Shown: positions 54,501 through 61,957 of the stretch, piece after piece | Layout of the letters: each line of letters opens with the position of its first letter | Numbering within the stretch: the stretch's first letter is position 1 | The notes under the pieces: model-generated | What the model was told of the DNA's origin: nothing | What the model saw: only the letters and a program-made list of their open reading frames with translations | Database searches by the model: none | Position numbers and translations under genes: made by a program | Origin: Phycisphaerales bacterium | GTDB taxonomy: Bacteria > Planctomycetota > Phycisphaerae > Phycisphaerales > UBA1924 | Assembly: GCA_029260395.1 (NCBI GenBank) | Contig: JAJDDJ010000008.1 | Location: 1-64,000 of the forward strand | Direction of reading: 5' to 3' | DNA: 64,000 nt

Positions 54501-55958
54501 ACCGAGATGAGAAGCGAACTCGACGCGCAGGGTCAGGCCCGGTGGTCGAGGGTGGCGCAAGCGGCCAAGAGCAACGCGGACATCGATGTGCTGCTGGACT
54601 TTGAAAATGGCTTTGGCGTGGACCGTTCGGCGCTGGATGCGCGCACACGGTACAACACCGCGCTCGCTGAGCTTCGCGCTCTGGCGGGCGATGAATACCT
54701 GGAGCAGGACGAAGCGGTCGAGGCGGGCATCAACAGCTTCATCAGGCTGGCTCGTCAGTCGGGCGGCGCGTACGCGGGCCAAGCGTCGCTGATGGAAGGC
54801 GTGCTGCGCGAGGCCGCGAGCAAGCCCGAGACGATCGACATGACCGAGTACGGCCCGTCGCTCGTGGGGTGGGAAGTCACGGAGCTCGACCGCCGGCAGA
54901 CACGGGTGACGTACACCTCGCCCAACGGGGTGGAGGTTCAGTTTGCGCTGGTTCGGCCTCGTGGCAAGAACGACATCATCAACAAGCCGTTCTTCGTGAC
55001 GACAAGCGAAGTGTCGGTGCGTGTGGCGCGGGAACTGATGAACTCGATCACGGGGCCGAGAGCCGATGCGGAGGCGGACAGCCTGCGCCGAGAGCTCGAA
55101 GAGGGCTTTAGCATCGGCGCGACGGTGGGGGTGAACTGGGAGGGCCCGCGCGTGTGGCACTGGTCGGACCTCGACCTGTTCAGGCTCGGGCTGCTGTTGA
55201 ACCAGTCGGCGGGCGGCGACGGCTGGCTTTGGGTGAACCAGTTCGCCGACCGGTTCGCGCTGGTGAGCCCAGACATCGCGGCGGATCAGTCGCGGCCAAG
55301 CTTCGACCACCCGCTCAACCATGTGTCGCCATACGCGGCTGAACGTTTGGCGGGGTTGATCGGTGCGGAGCTGCCGACGGCGGCGCAGTGGCAGTCGGCG
55401 TACGCCTACCACGAGGCGGCCCAAGGCGCCGAGGACCGGCTGTGGAACCTTCGCGATCAGACGTGGCGCACGCAGCTTAGTTACGCAACGGATGCTCGCA
55501 GGCAGCTCGGCTCGCAGGCGACGTTCTTCCAGCTACCTGATGCGGGCATCTACCTGCCGGAAGATGATCGATCGGTGCCTACGGGCGAGAGCGCGACGGT
55601 GATCGAGCGCAGCGAGCCCGATGGCTCGCTGTGGTTCGCGTACGTCGATTCGCGGGACAGCACCGACGGCGGGCGCACCTACGAGGCGCCCGGCTCGGTG
55701 CTCAAGCACCTCATCGGCAACGTCGCGGAGATCGTGCGCGTCGACGAGGGCTCGGGCTTTGCGGTGATCGGCGGGTCGGCGATGTCGCCGCCCGAACTCG
55801 AACTCACCGAGCCGGCGGTCATCCGCAAGGGGTTCAACCAGCTCGAACGTTCGTACTCGGATGTCGGGTTCAGGATGAGTTTTGAGACCGAGGATTTCCG
55901 CGAGCCGATGAGCGTGCTGCTGGGCGATGCGCTCGAGGGCCTCAGCGGGGACTACTGA
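51576..55958 (+). CDS. Pseudokinase-transmembrane protein with C-terminal FGE/SUMF-like domain
   Basis: 1460 residues from the ATG at 51576 (GGAGG four bases before). Residues about 1-265 follow a protein-kinase plan (HGNLRPGNVLI at 145-155, then VVDPATSS), but the catalytic Asp of HRDLKP is Asn, DFG is DPA, and no Gly-rich loop or VAIK lysine is seen, so it is probably catalytically dead. A helix (about 273-293) leads into about 780 acidic, mostly helical residues. Residues about 1090-1455 resemble a formylglycine-generating-enzyme/SUMF-type domain (FFVTTSEVSV, LPTAAQWQSAYAYHEAA, GNVAEIVRV, YSDVGFRMSFE). Role unknown; it suits membrane scaffolding or signalling. Confidence 0.75.
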   Translation: MIRTYGQYSTSRDLFRRGFCTVSMTDVGDDNFWGAKPQVVKAIAWPELIVGPNRASDWVEEFVESAELQRAMAGEGASGWAPIHAVARNEQGGAYYVTDLYDASARLLAAGRYKWSIHTAEWLKGIVLGVLEAVEELQNRRGRAHGNLRPGNVLIGNILNTDEVSVAVVDPATSSRLVRASHGEHEDMRDLGLVLHQLILHVPFRELGGWPLVDSEAWRAFGPELGDKWRELVSWLIDPKAEQGTRTIAECRSRVQALPKARAPMPAMKLARRAAFVAAGLAVVGAAGWQGYKFTRPFDQATWERYIADYSAWASPLLDDALDENDAAMNDPRLGTLKRVVSGGAGVIGLDEVLGTSGESVQADWKDNPPDLARKQPVPYRTGRAVVKLDEIRALIQSDDWPLRQALLRAADRDNGTLVDGVGERWVGLAAYVRDIEQRLGAFNGELPLVPAITVLEQIDQVDDSAASLQSLASRFEQTGDEFLESFARVVDETLDDARVEDKADEFVAELRGDNAALPRNWVGELASLDQAARSVGDFLAGDWSRVDTAYFWRQPKVKDLPLDFEANEEGLKGWLALASEPGYRKLDASQDPRDGTLIERMAALTARAEALRESPALVQALEERLDAVEGSILEPSSIAQLAGVDAPEAGEVDAQRTLAEHVSYVDGLHWVAEQQGAVEQWAAATAGIVESLEQEVGAISVEERRIAQNYVNDLREETKVADSASVNDLWLARRDVLLEEYDQTNVLRGLVDRADAARTLLSRIDAALTAPDAVRADAEPNEWDGDLLLGLVRAQREQQLAQVVSRVDWSLAPEALGNAVGSSLAAQQRTYNAWQGRVAELVADMARAETLMASAHLPEDKPADGGRTLGEIFAFWQGDEVLADVDGRDVFASIFKLHGSVAALASADVPTLASLAGDEDAPAVVAFGAWRRLGEPAAGGAARWPTTVAQLETEAVLRERVATVIGSVSESTRATEMRSELDAQGQARWSRVAQAAKSNADIDVLLDFENGFGVDRSALDARTRYNTALAELRALAGDEYLEQDEAVEAGINSFIRLARQSGGAYAGQASLMEGVLREAASKPETIDMTEYGPSLVGWEVTELDRRQTRVTYTSPNGVEVQFALVRPRGKNDIINKPFFVTTSEVSVRVARELMNSITGPRADAEADSLRRELEEGFSIGATVGVNWEGPRVWHWSDLDLFRLGLLLNQSAGGDGWLWVNQFADRFALVSPDIAADQSRPSFDHPLNHVSPYAAERLAGLIGAELPTAAQWQSAYAYHEAAQGAEDRLWNLRDQTWRTQLSYATDARRQLGSQATFFQLPDAGIYLPEDDRSVPTGESATVIERSEPDGSLWFAYVDSRDSTDGGRTYEAPGSVLKHLIGNVAEIVRVDEGSGFAVIGGSAMSPPELELTEPAVIRKGFNQLERSYSDVGFRMSFETEDFREPMSVLLGDALEGLSGDY

Positions 55959-56118
55959 GTCTCTGTTTGGTGGCGAAAGCAGCCCCGCTCGTGGGCGTTC
56001 TGGCCCGGCGCGATCAGCGCTCTAGAATGAGGTTCGTCGCACCCTATCCACCCCCCTCCCGGGGCGGGCTGCTCGGTTGAGCGGGCCTGCTTGCGGGAAG
56101 AACGAGGTTCGTTGAGCG

Positions 56119-57405
56119 ATGCCTTACTACACGAAGATGGGCCAGTTCCCGCGCAAGCGGCACACGCAGTTCCGTCGCCCCGATGGCGCGCTGTACTCGG
56201 AAGAACTGTTCGGCACCGAGGGGTTCGTCGGCCCGACGAGCACGCTGTACCACATCCATCCACCGACACAGGTCAGCGGCTGGAAGGGCGTCTACAAAAC
56301 CAAGCCCGAGTACGTCGAGCAGGACGTGATGCGGATGCGTCACCTCAAGACCGCTCCGTTCAAGACCCAGGGCGACCCGGTCACCGGCCGCGTGGTGCTC
56401 TTTGGCAACGCCGACGTCGAGATGGCCGTCTGCCAGCCCGCCGAGAAGATGGCGTACCACTTCAAGAACGGCCAGGGCGACGAGTGCCTGTTCGTTCATT
56501 ACGGAAGCGGCACGGTGTACACCATGTTCGGCGCTCTGCCGTTCGGCCGCAAGGACTACATCGTCATCCCTAAGGGCACGATCTACCAGATCGTGTTTGA
56601 CGAGCGACCCGGTGACGGCAGCGACAACGAGGCCTTCGGTTCTCACCCGAAGGCCGCGATGCCCTACGGCAAGTTCGTGCTGTTCGAGACGGTCAACGCG
56701 AGCCACATCCTGCCGCCGCCGGGGTACATCTCCAAGAAAACCAGCCAGTTCCTGGAGCACTCGCCATACTGCGAGCGGGATCTGCGGCTGCCCGAGCTGC
56801 CGATGACGTTCGACGAGCGCGGCGACTACGAGGTGCGTATCAAGGCACGCGACCAGGTGCACAGCTACATGTACTCGTACCACCCGCTCGATGTGGTCGG
56901 GTGGGACGGCTGCTACTACCCGTATATTTTCAACATCGACGACTTCGCGCCGATCGTCGGCAAGCTGCACATGCCGCCGCCGATCCATCAGACGTTCGAG
57001 GGTCACAACTTTGTGATCTGTTCGTTCTGCCCGCGCATGCTGGACTTCCACCCGGATGCGATCCCGGTTCCTTACAACCACTCGAACATCGATTCGGACG
57101 AGATCCTGTACTACGTCGAGGGCAACTACAAGGCCCGGCGTGGGATCGAGAGCGGCTCGATCAGCCTCCACCCGCAGGGCATCCCCCACGGGCCGCACCC
57201 GGGCACGGTCGAGGCGAGCCTCGGCAAGACGTTTACGGATGAGCTCGCGGTGATGTGCGACACGTTCCGCCCGATGTACCCAACCAAGGCGGCGCTGGGC
57301 CTCGACGACCCGCAGTACCCCGAGAGCTGGCGGGCCGATTCGCACGCTCCGTTCGAGAACGGCAAGGCGCGGGCGGAAGGTCAGGACGTCGATACGTGGG
57401 CGTGA
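56119..57405 (+). CDS. hmgA: Homogentisate 1,2-dioxygenase
   Basis: 428 residues with the family's MPYYTKMGQFPRKRHTQFR start, VLFGNADVEMAV, RKDYIVIPKGTIYQI, the iron-ligand region YNHSNIDSDEILYYVEG and the C-terminal HPQGIPHGPHPG. It opens homogentisate to maleylacetoacetate in tyrosine catabolism using Fe(II). Other tyrosine-degradation genes are not adjacent. The stop is followed at once by the small zinc-ribbon membrane genes. Confidence 0.96.
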   Translation: MPYYTKMGQFPRKRHTQFRRPDGALYSEELFGTEGFVGPTSTLYHIHPPTQVSGWKGVYKTKPEYVEQDVMRMRHLKTAPFKTQGDPVTGRVVLFGNADVEMAVCQPAEKMAYHFKNGQGDECLFVHYGSGTVYTMFGALPFGRKDYIVIPKGTIYQIVFDERPGDGSDNEAFGSHPKAAMPYGKFVLFETVNASHILPPPGYISKKTSQFLEHSPYCERDLRLPELPMTFDERGDYEVRIKARDQVHSYMYSYHPLDVVGWDGCYYPYIFNIDDFAPIVGKLHMPPPIHQTFEGHNFVICSFCPRMLDFHPDAIPVPYNHSNIDSDEILYYVEGNYKARRGIESGSISLHPQGIPHGPHPGTVEASLGKTFTDELAVMCDTFRPMYPTKAALGLDDPQYPESWRADSHAPFENGKARAEGQDVDTWA

Positions 57406-57422
57406 GGAGCTGATGCACCACG

Positions 57423-57875
57423 ATGGCACGCATCGTTGACCATCGCGGGAGGCGGGTCGTGTTGGCCAGCCGTCAGGCACTGGAGCAGTGCGGCTTTGAT
57501 CCTCTGTCTGTGCGCACGCGGCTCAATCTATGGGAGTTACGTAGTGCCTCGGTCTTGCCGAGTCGGCATTGGACCTTTTTGTTGCCAGTTGTAGGTGTCC
57601 TGATCGTGACGACAGCTATTACCACCGCTGTGATCGCGCTCGGCGCGCCAGTATGGATAGCGAATGTTGTGGTGTTCGGCTTGCTTGCGATCGCAGCAGT
57701 TCTTGGATTGCGTCGTGGCTGGTGGTGGGTGCTGTTGCCACGACATATTCAGTTTATCGTTAATTCTGACCACTGCCCGTCGTGCGCGTTCTCGCTTGCA
57801 GGTCTCGTGGCAGAGGACGACGGCTGCGTCGTGTGCCCGGAGTGCGGCGTGGCGTGGCGGCGGAGCGAGGCATGA
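57423..57875 (+). CDS. Small membrane zinc-ribbon protein, paralog 1
   Basis: 150 residues. Layout: a basic start with VDHRGRRVVLASRQALEQCG, two membrane helices (about 50-70 and 78-98), then the ribbon CPSCAFSLAGL...DDGCVVCPECGVAWRR. It begins 18 bases after hmgA; GAGGAG there is about 14 bases from this ATG, and another ATG (57413) opens a nine-codon frame MHHDGTHR-stop ahead of it. First of three overlapping paralogs. Function unknown. Confidence 0.8.
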   Translation: MARIVDHRGRRVVLASRQALEQCGFDPLSVRTRLNLWELRSASVLPSRHWTFLLPVVGVLIVTTAITTAVIALGAPVWIANVVVFGLLAIAAVLGLRRGWWWVLLPRHIQFIVNSDHCPSCAFSLAGLVAEDDGCVVCPECGVAWRRSEA

Positions 57876-57912
57876 TCGGCCGCCAGCACGCAACGGTTGA
57901 CCATCGCGGGCG
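57816..57912 (+). repeat. Direct repeat at paralog junction, copy 1
   Basis: About 86% identical to 58277-58373, 461 bases away. It covers the end of one paralog (CPECG region) and the start of the next (VDHRGRR). A partial third copy of the CPECG half begins at 58735. Confidence 0.8.
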
Positions 57913-58336
57913 TCGGGTGAAGCTGCTCCACCCTCACGAGTTGAACGATCGAGGCGTCGACCCGAAGCCCTTCAAGATCCCGGATGTCGGTTGCTTGCCC
58001 GCTCGCAGTTACATCTGGTCGCGTCTCCATTGGTCGTATGTCGTATACCTTGCGGCGTTCATGCTGGTGCTCTTCGGGTTCATGGCGTTGGCCTCACGCC
58101 TTGGGCTGCAGAATTCCTGGTCGGTCGGCCTGTCGTTCATGGCAGCGTTCATGTTGACGTACCCGATGTATAACACGATCTGGTGGCGTTTCGTCATGCC
58201 CCGCCACACTCAGCAAATCATCGACGCGGGCTACTGCCCCCTGTGCGCGTTCTCGCTCGAAGGACTTGCGGCCGATGACGACGGCTGCGTCGTGTGCCCC
58301 GAGTGCGGGGCTGCGTGGAAGCGGAGCGAGGCATGA
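57872..58336 (+). CDS. Small membrane zinc-ribbon protein, paralog 2
   Basis: 154 residues, with the same plan: VDHRGRRVKLLHP, two membrane helices (about 50-72 and 84-104), RHTQQIIDAGYC, then CPLCAFSLEGL...DDGCVVCPECGAAWKR. The ATG overlaps the previous stop by four bases (ATGA), so it is coupled to paralog 1. Only the hydrophobic centre diverges strongly. Confidence 0.8.
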   Translation: MIGRQHATVDHRGRRVKLLHPHELNDRGVDPKPFKIPDVGCLPARSYIWSRLHWSYVVYLAAFMLVLFGFMALASRLGLQNSWSVGLSFMAAFMLTYPMYNTIWWRFVMPRHTQQIIDAGYCPLCAFSLEGLAADDDGCVVCPECGAAWKRSEA

Positions 58337-58373
58337 TCGGCGGCAAACGAGCAACGGTTGACCATCGGGGGAG
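58277..58373 (+). repeat. Direct repeat at paralog junction, copy 2
   Basis: The mate of 57816-57912, at the junction of paralogs 2 and 3. Confidence 0.8.
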
Positions 58374-58809
58374 GCGGGTGAGGCTCGCAGAGCCGGAACA
58401 ACTCGAGGAGCATGGTGTCGACACCCGAGCTATCGGCATCCCAAGTAATGGCATGGATTCGGCAGGAGGGCCGCTATCGGCAAGGATGCACTGGACCTCA
58501 GCTGCCCAGTTGCTCATCCTCGTGTTCGCATTGTATATGCCTGCCAGGATGTTCACCAGTTGGTCCGGGCTGGCACCGTGGACGGCTTGGTTCTTTGCGG
58601 GTGCTGCCTTCATTCCGATAGCGCGACTGATCGGTAGTTGGTGGGATCACGTAGGGCCGCGGTTCACGCAGCAGATCATCGTCGCTGGCCACTGCGCAAG
58701 CTGCGGGTTCGCGCTCGCGGGGCTTGTTACTGAGGACGACGGCTGCGTGGTGTGCCCCGAGTGCGGGGCGGCGTGGCGTTCGCAACGCGAGCCAAATGCC
58801 GATGCGTAG
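58333..58809 (+). CDS. Small membrane zinc-ribbon protein, paralog 3
   Basis: 158 residues with VDHRGRRVRLAEPEQLEEHG, two helices (about 58-78 and 84-104) and the ribbon CASCGFALAGL...DDGCVVCPECGAAWR. Coupled to paralog 2 by an ATGA overlap. The three genes look like a recent tandem amplification with conserved ends and varied membrane segments. Confidence 0.8.
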   Translation: MIGGKRATVDHRGRRVRLAEPEQLEEHGVDTRAIGIPSNGMDSAGGPLSARMHWTSAAQLLILVFALYMPARMFTSWSGLAPWTAWFFAGAAFIPIARLIGSWWDHVGPRFTQQIIVAGHCASCGFALAGLVTEDDGCVVCPECGAAWRSQREPNADA

Positions 58810-59155
58810 CGCGTGACTTGAAATTGCGACCCGTTCTCATGTTCGCTTCCAGTCTTGTTTTCGGCCCACTGAGGTTGACACGGGGCCGCTAGCGCTCTTG
58901 ACTGTGCCCCTGAATCTGTCTGGAGACGATGCGATGCTGTGCCTATCTAAAATCCCGAGCCTTTCCGCGTTGTATGCGCTGGCATGCGCGGGATGCGGGC
59001 ACAGTCGCGGTCTGCCAGCGGGCTGAGGTCCCGGCTCTTGGCGGCAAAGCCGCCGAGTCCGACCCGCCCAACCCCATTCCAACCTGTTTTCGACTTTCTT
59101 CAGTGATGCCGCTGCGCGCGATCCATGCGCGCAGCCCTGCACGGAGCGTGCTGCC
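58810..59155. other. Gene-free stretch after the paralog array
   Basis: About 345 bases with short GC-rich frames only and no clear hairpin terminator. A minus-strand frame across it (58943-59554) is judged an antisense shadow. Confidence 0.5.
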
Positions 59156-59536
59156 ATGATGATGATGCAGAACACCATGACCCGGGTCCTGGCGCCCGAT
59201 GACATCCGCACGGGCGACTACGTCGTCGTGCTGTCGGTCGTGCACGAGTCGTTCCCGATGCTCTATGAGGACGGCCTGGATGCCCACTCGCGGTCGCTCA
59301 AAGTCCGCACGACGACCGCTCCCGAGGGCCAGCCGTCTGTGCTGCGGGTCGCCGCGGTGTGTGTGCCGCTGGTGCTTGTGGCCGAGGCCAGCGGAAAGCC
59401 GCGTCTGCTTGATACCCGCCGCGACCAGCTCGGCCGACTCAACGAGACCTTCGGCGAGCTCGCGTTCGAGCAGCTCGGATCCAAGGCCAAAAGGAAGCAC
59501 AAGAAGGCACCGGTCGACCCCAAGACCGAGGCCTAA
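59156..59536 (+). CDS. Conserved-looking small protein, unknown function
   Basis: 126 residues. It starts with a run of four Met codons, so the exact start is unclear. The core (IRTGDYVVVLSVVHESFPML, VLRVAAVCVPLVLVAEASGK) reads as a compact beta-rich domain, and the C-terminus is Lys-rich. No family recognised. A weak hairpin terminator follows. Confidence 0.65.
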   Translation: MMMMQNTMTRVLAPDDIRTGDYVVVLSVVHESFPMLYEDGLDAHSRSLKVRTTTAPEGQPSVLRVAAVCVPLVLVAEASGKPRLLDTRRDQLGRLNETFGELAFEQLGSKAKRKHKKAPVDPKTEA

Positions 59537-59556
59537 ATGCGGCTGATCTCTCAAAC

Positions 59557-59590
59557 GCCCGGCACAGCCTGACCGCTACGCCGGGCTTTG
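59557..59590 (+). terminator. Weak terminator-like hairpin
   Basis: A 7-bp stem GCCCGGC/GCCGGGC with a 16-base loop and a TTT run, 20 bases after the stop at 59536. Confidence 0.4.
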
Positions 59591-59600
59591 GCGGCGGGCG

Positions 59601-60017
59601 TTGACCTTGCTGATCGGGGACGTGCTACGCTTGCGCGTGGCCAGTACGCCCGCCGACACCCGTGGAACCCGCGCGTTCAGCGCTGGGTGGTGCTGTCGGC
59701 TGGCTGTGGTCGGTGTCGTGTTCGCCTTGTGCCTGCTGAGCACGGGGGCGACGGAACGCTCGCCTCATTACGGTCGATCCACGCTCGATGACGGCACGCC
59801 CGCGCGGCTCGTGTCGCTCCTTGCTGTTGAACGCTCGGTCAACCCGACTTCCCGCGAGCGCGACCCGCGCCGAGGGCTCGATCGGCACGCGCTGCTGATC
59901 GCCGAAGCGCATCCGGCACCCTCGACCGAGGGCGACTGGGTCGTCAACGATCTCTGGCAGTGCGCATCGATCCGGCGCCCGCCGAGCGCGGCTGGACCGC
60001 GCGGCCCCCCGGCCTGA
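59601..60017 (+). CDS. Possible small membrane-anchored protein
   Basis: 138 residues; one hydrophobic segment (LAVVGVVFALCLLS) after a basic start, then a soluble part (GTPARLVSLLAVERSVNP, EGDWVVNDLWQC). The frame may be real but there is no homology clue and the start codon is uncertain. Confidence 0.35.
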   Translation: MTLLIGDVLRLRVASTPADTRGTRAFSAGWCCRLAVVGVVFALCLLSTGATERSPHYGRSTLDDGTPARLVSLLAVERSVNPTSRERDPRRGLDRHALLIAEAHPAPSTEGDWVVNDLWQCASIRRPPSAAGPRGPPA

Positions 60018-60138
60018 GCCGACGTCTCGCCGATCCCGTCCCCTCAATTCGTTGATTGATTGCCCCCGCGCCGCCCTTAGTGCCGTGCGGGGCCTTAGCC
60101 CGTGTGCGCGGCCGTTGCGCCGTGCGGAGTGCCTGTCC

Positions 60139-60306
60139 ATGCCTGTTCAGAGCAAAGTGTCCTCTGTGCCCGCCGCCATCCCTACGCCCGATGACCAGAC
60201 CGGAGTCGAGTCGGGCAAGGGCTGCCTCATGCTGACTCTTGTTTGTGTCGCGTGCCTCGTGTTGATGCTGGCCGTGATTCTGATCTTCGGTGATGCCGCG
60301 GTCTGA
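60139..60306 (+). CDS. Very small single-helix membrane protein
   Basis: 55 residues from the ATG at 60139: a soluble start (SSVPAAIPTPDDQTG), then one strong membrane helix (MLTLVCVACLVLMLAVILI) and a short acidic tail. No family known. Confidence 0.5.
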   Translation: MPVQSKVSSVPAAIPTPDDQTGVESGKGCLMLTLVCVACLVLMLAVILIFGDAAV

Positions 60307-60414
60307 CCGGGGTGCGTGCTTCATCCCGTGGTGGCGTGCGAGGGGAGGCTTCACCCCGCGCGGGCGCACGTTGGCGCTGATGGACCGCCGCGCGCCCACC
60401 TGTACCATGGGCCC

Positions 60415-60867
60415 GTGCGGCGCACCGTTCGCAATCTGGATCACCGCGACCAACCGGTGTGGCTCGCGTCACCGGAGCGACTCGCCGCGGGCGGCGTCGA
60501 CGTGCGCTCACTCGTTCTGCCGGGCGTCGGTCTCAAAGCCGGCAAGCGGCCCTGGAACCCCCGCCTGCACTGGACGCTGTTCGTCTGGCTTGCGGTCTAC
60601 CTCGTCGTGGGCTCGCTGATCGCGGTCGCGGCGATGCGGGCGGGACTGCCGCGGTGGACGTTCGGCCTGTTCCTCGGCGTGGGCCTGCTGGCGGCGTGGG
60701 TTACGCCGGTCAGACGATGGTGGCGGAACGCCGTGGGGCCGACGCTCGTTGATAGGGTGCTGGCCTCGGGCCACTGCCCGGGCTGCGGGTACGCACTCGA
60801 CGGCATCGATCCGGGCGACGACGGGATCACGACCTGCGCGGAGTGCGGAGCCGCTTGGCGGCGCTAG
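60415..60867 (+). CDS. Small membrane zinc-ribbon protein, paralog 4
   Basis: 150 residues from the GTG at 60415 (VRRTVRNLDHRDQPVWL). Same plan as the tandem array: LDHRDQPVWLASPERLAAGG, two helices (about 62-82 and 86-104), TLVDRVLASGHC, then CPGCGYALDGI...CAECGAAWRR. It lies 1.6 kb from the array and has diverged more. It abuts the convergent fusion gene. Confidence 0.75.
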   Translation: MRRTVRNLDHRDQPVWLASPERLAAGGVDVRSLVLPGVGLKAGKRPWNPRLHWTLFVWLAVYLVVGSLIAVAAMRAGLPRWTFGLFLGVGLLAAWVTPVRRWWRNAVGPTLVDRVLASGHCPGCGYALDGIDPGDDGITTCAECGAAWRR

Positions 60868-61848
60868 TCACTCATTGCGGTACGCGTTGTGGCAGGCGTT
60901 GCAATCGCGGCGCAGCTCCGAATAGCCCTCGTCGGCGGCTTCAGTGTCGCTATCGATGAACGCCTGCTCGAGCCTGCTGGCGTGGGCGATGGACGTCTGC
61001 GTCATCTCTACGAAATCAGCCGGGTAGCTTGCGCTCTCCTCGTGGTCTACGAGCGCACGGAACAGGTCCACCAGCCGGCCAGCTTCGGCTGCGGGCACCA
61101 GGTCAGGATGGTCCGGGGGCACGGCCCAGCCTGCTTTGGCGACGGCCTTGAGGTTCTCGAACGTCTGGTCGATCGCGACCATGGCTTCGACGTGGCCGCT
61201 CACCTCGGCAAGATCGGGCAGGCCTCCCGTGTCCACCGCGTCCAGCAGGGCGGGGTCCGCGACGGTGCACGACTCCACATCGCGCCACAGGCCGGGGTAC
61301 TTCTCACTCGTCCCGCCGAACACCAGCATGTCGTGTCCTTGCTCGGGCGTGATGATGCCGAGCGTGACCAGCGCCGCAGCGGTGGATGCCGGGCTGCGGT
61401 GCATGCCGTGATGGCAATGGATGTAGATCGGCCCGGGCAGGTCGCGTACCGCAGCGGCGATCTGGAGACGCGATTCGCCGTCCACACCGTCGTACCCGAT
61501 GGGCAAGTGGACGTAGCGCATGCCGTGGGCGTTGGCCCGTTCCAAATCTGGCGGTGTGCCGTCGACGGAAATGATCGTGAGCACTCCCAATGCTGCGAGC
61601 GCATCAAAGGCGGCATCGGTGTCCGGCGCGGAGCCGTTGTAGACCGGCCCAGTAGGTCCCTCCCCCGCGAGCCACAGGACTTCGAGAGCGGGCTCATCGA
61701 TCATCGTGAGCGATGGCGCTGGTTGGTCGCCTGATTCGGCGGCTTCGTCAAGCGAAGAAGGCTGTTCGTGCTGCTCCCGCGCGCAGGAAACCATGAGCAG
61801 CGAGCACGCCGAGAGGGCCAGTAGAACCGCAATACGCGATGGCATCAT
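60868..61848 (-). CDS. Lipoprotein fusing a Cys-X5-Arg phosphatase domain to a cytochrome c'-like domain
   Basis: 326 residues. A lipoprotein-type signal ends at Cys22 (LLMVSC; Met at -3 is unusual). Residues about 65-180 form a dual-specificity/tyrosine-phosphatase fold with the P-loop HCHHGMHRS: nucleophile Cys145, Arg151 and Ser152. Residues about 218-326 are helical and end DCNACHNAYR, a CxxCH heme-binding site (Cys316, Cys319, His320) placed at the C-terminus as in cytochrome c'. Both parts are complete. It would sit in the periplasm tethered to a membrane. Whether heme controls the phosphatase is unknown. Confidence 0.8.
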   Translation of the reverse strand: MMPSRIAVLLALSACSLLMVSCAREQHEQPSSLDEAAESGDQPAPSLTMIDEPALEVLWLAGEGPTGPVYNGSAPDTDAAFDALAALGVLTIISVDGTPPDLERANAHGMRYVHLPIGYDGVDGESRLQIAAAVRDLPGPIYIHCHHGMHRSPASTAAALVTLGIITPEQGHDMLVFGGTSEKYPGLWRDVESCTVADPALLDAVDTGGLPDLAEVSGHVEAMVAIDQTFENLKAVAKAGWAVPPDHPDLVPAAEAGRLVDLFRALVDHEESASYPADFVEMTQTSIAHASRLEQAFIDSDTEAADEGYSELRRDCNACHNAYRNE

Positions 61849-61957
61849 CGCAGCACGATACCGGCAATCGTGCTGCTGGTTCTGCTAGGCGCTATCGCTG
61901 CCCATTGTGCGCACAGAGCAGGCAGGTGGTCAGCGGCATCGGCTCCGTTCGAGTCTC

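Noticed and set aside
57413-57439. A nine-codon leader peptide MHHDGTHR before the first paralog
   Set aside because: It uses the GAGGAG of the following gene but is too short and too common by chance; no attenuator hairpin accompanies it.
58943-59554. A 203-codon minus-strand frame
   Set aside because: It is antisense to a better plus-strand gene at 59156 and has no start signal or motif; judged a GC shadow.
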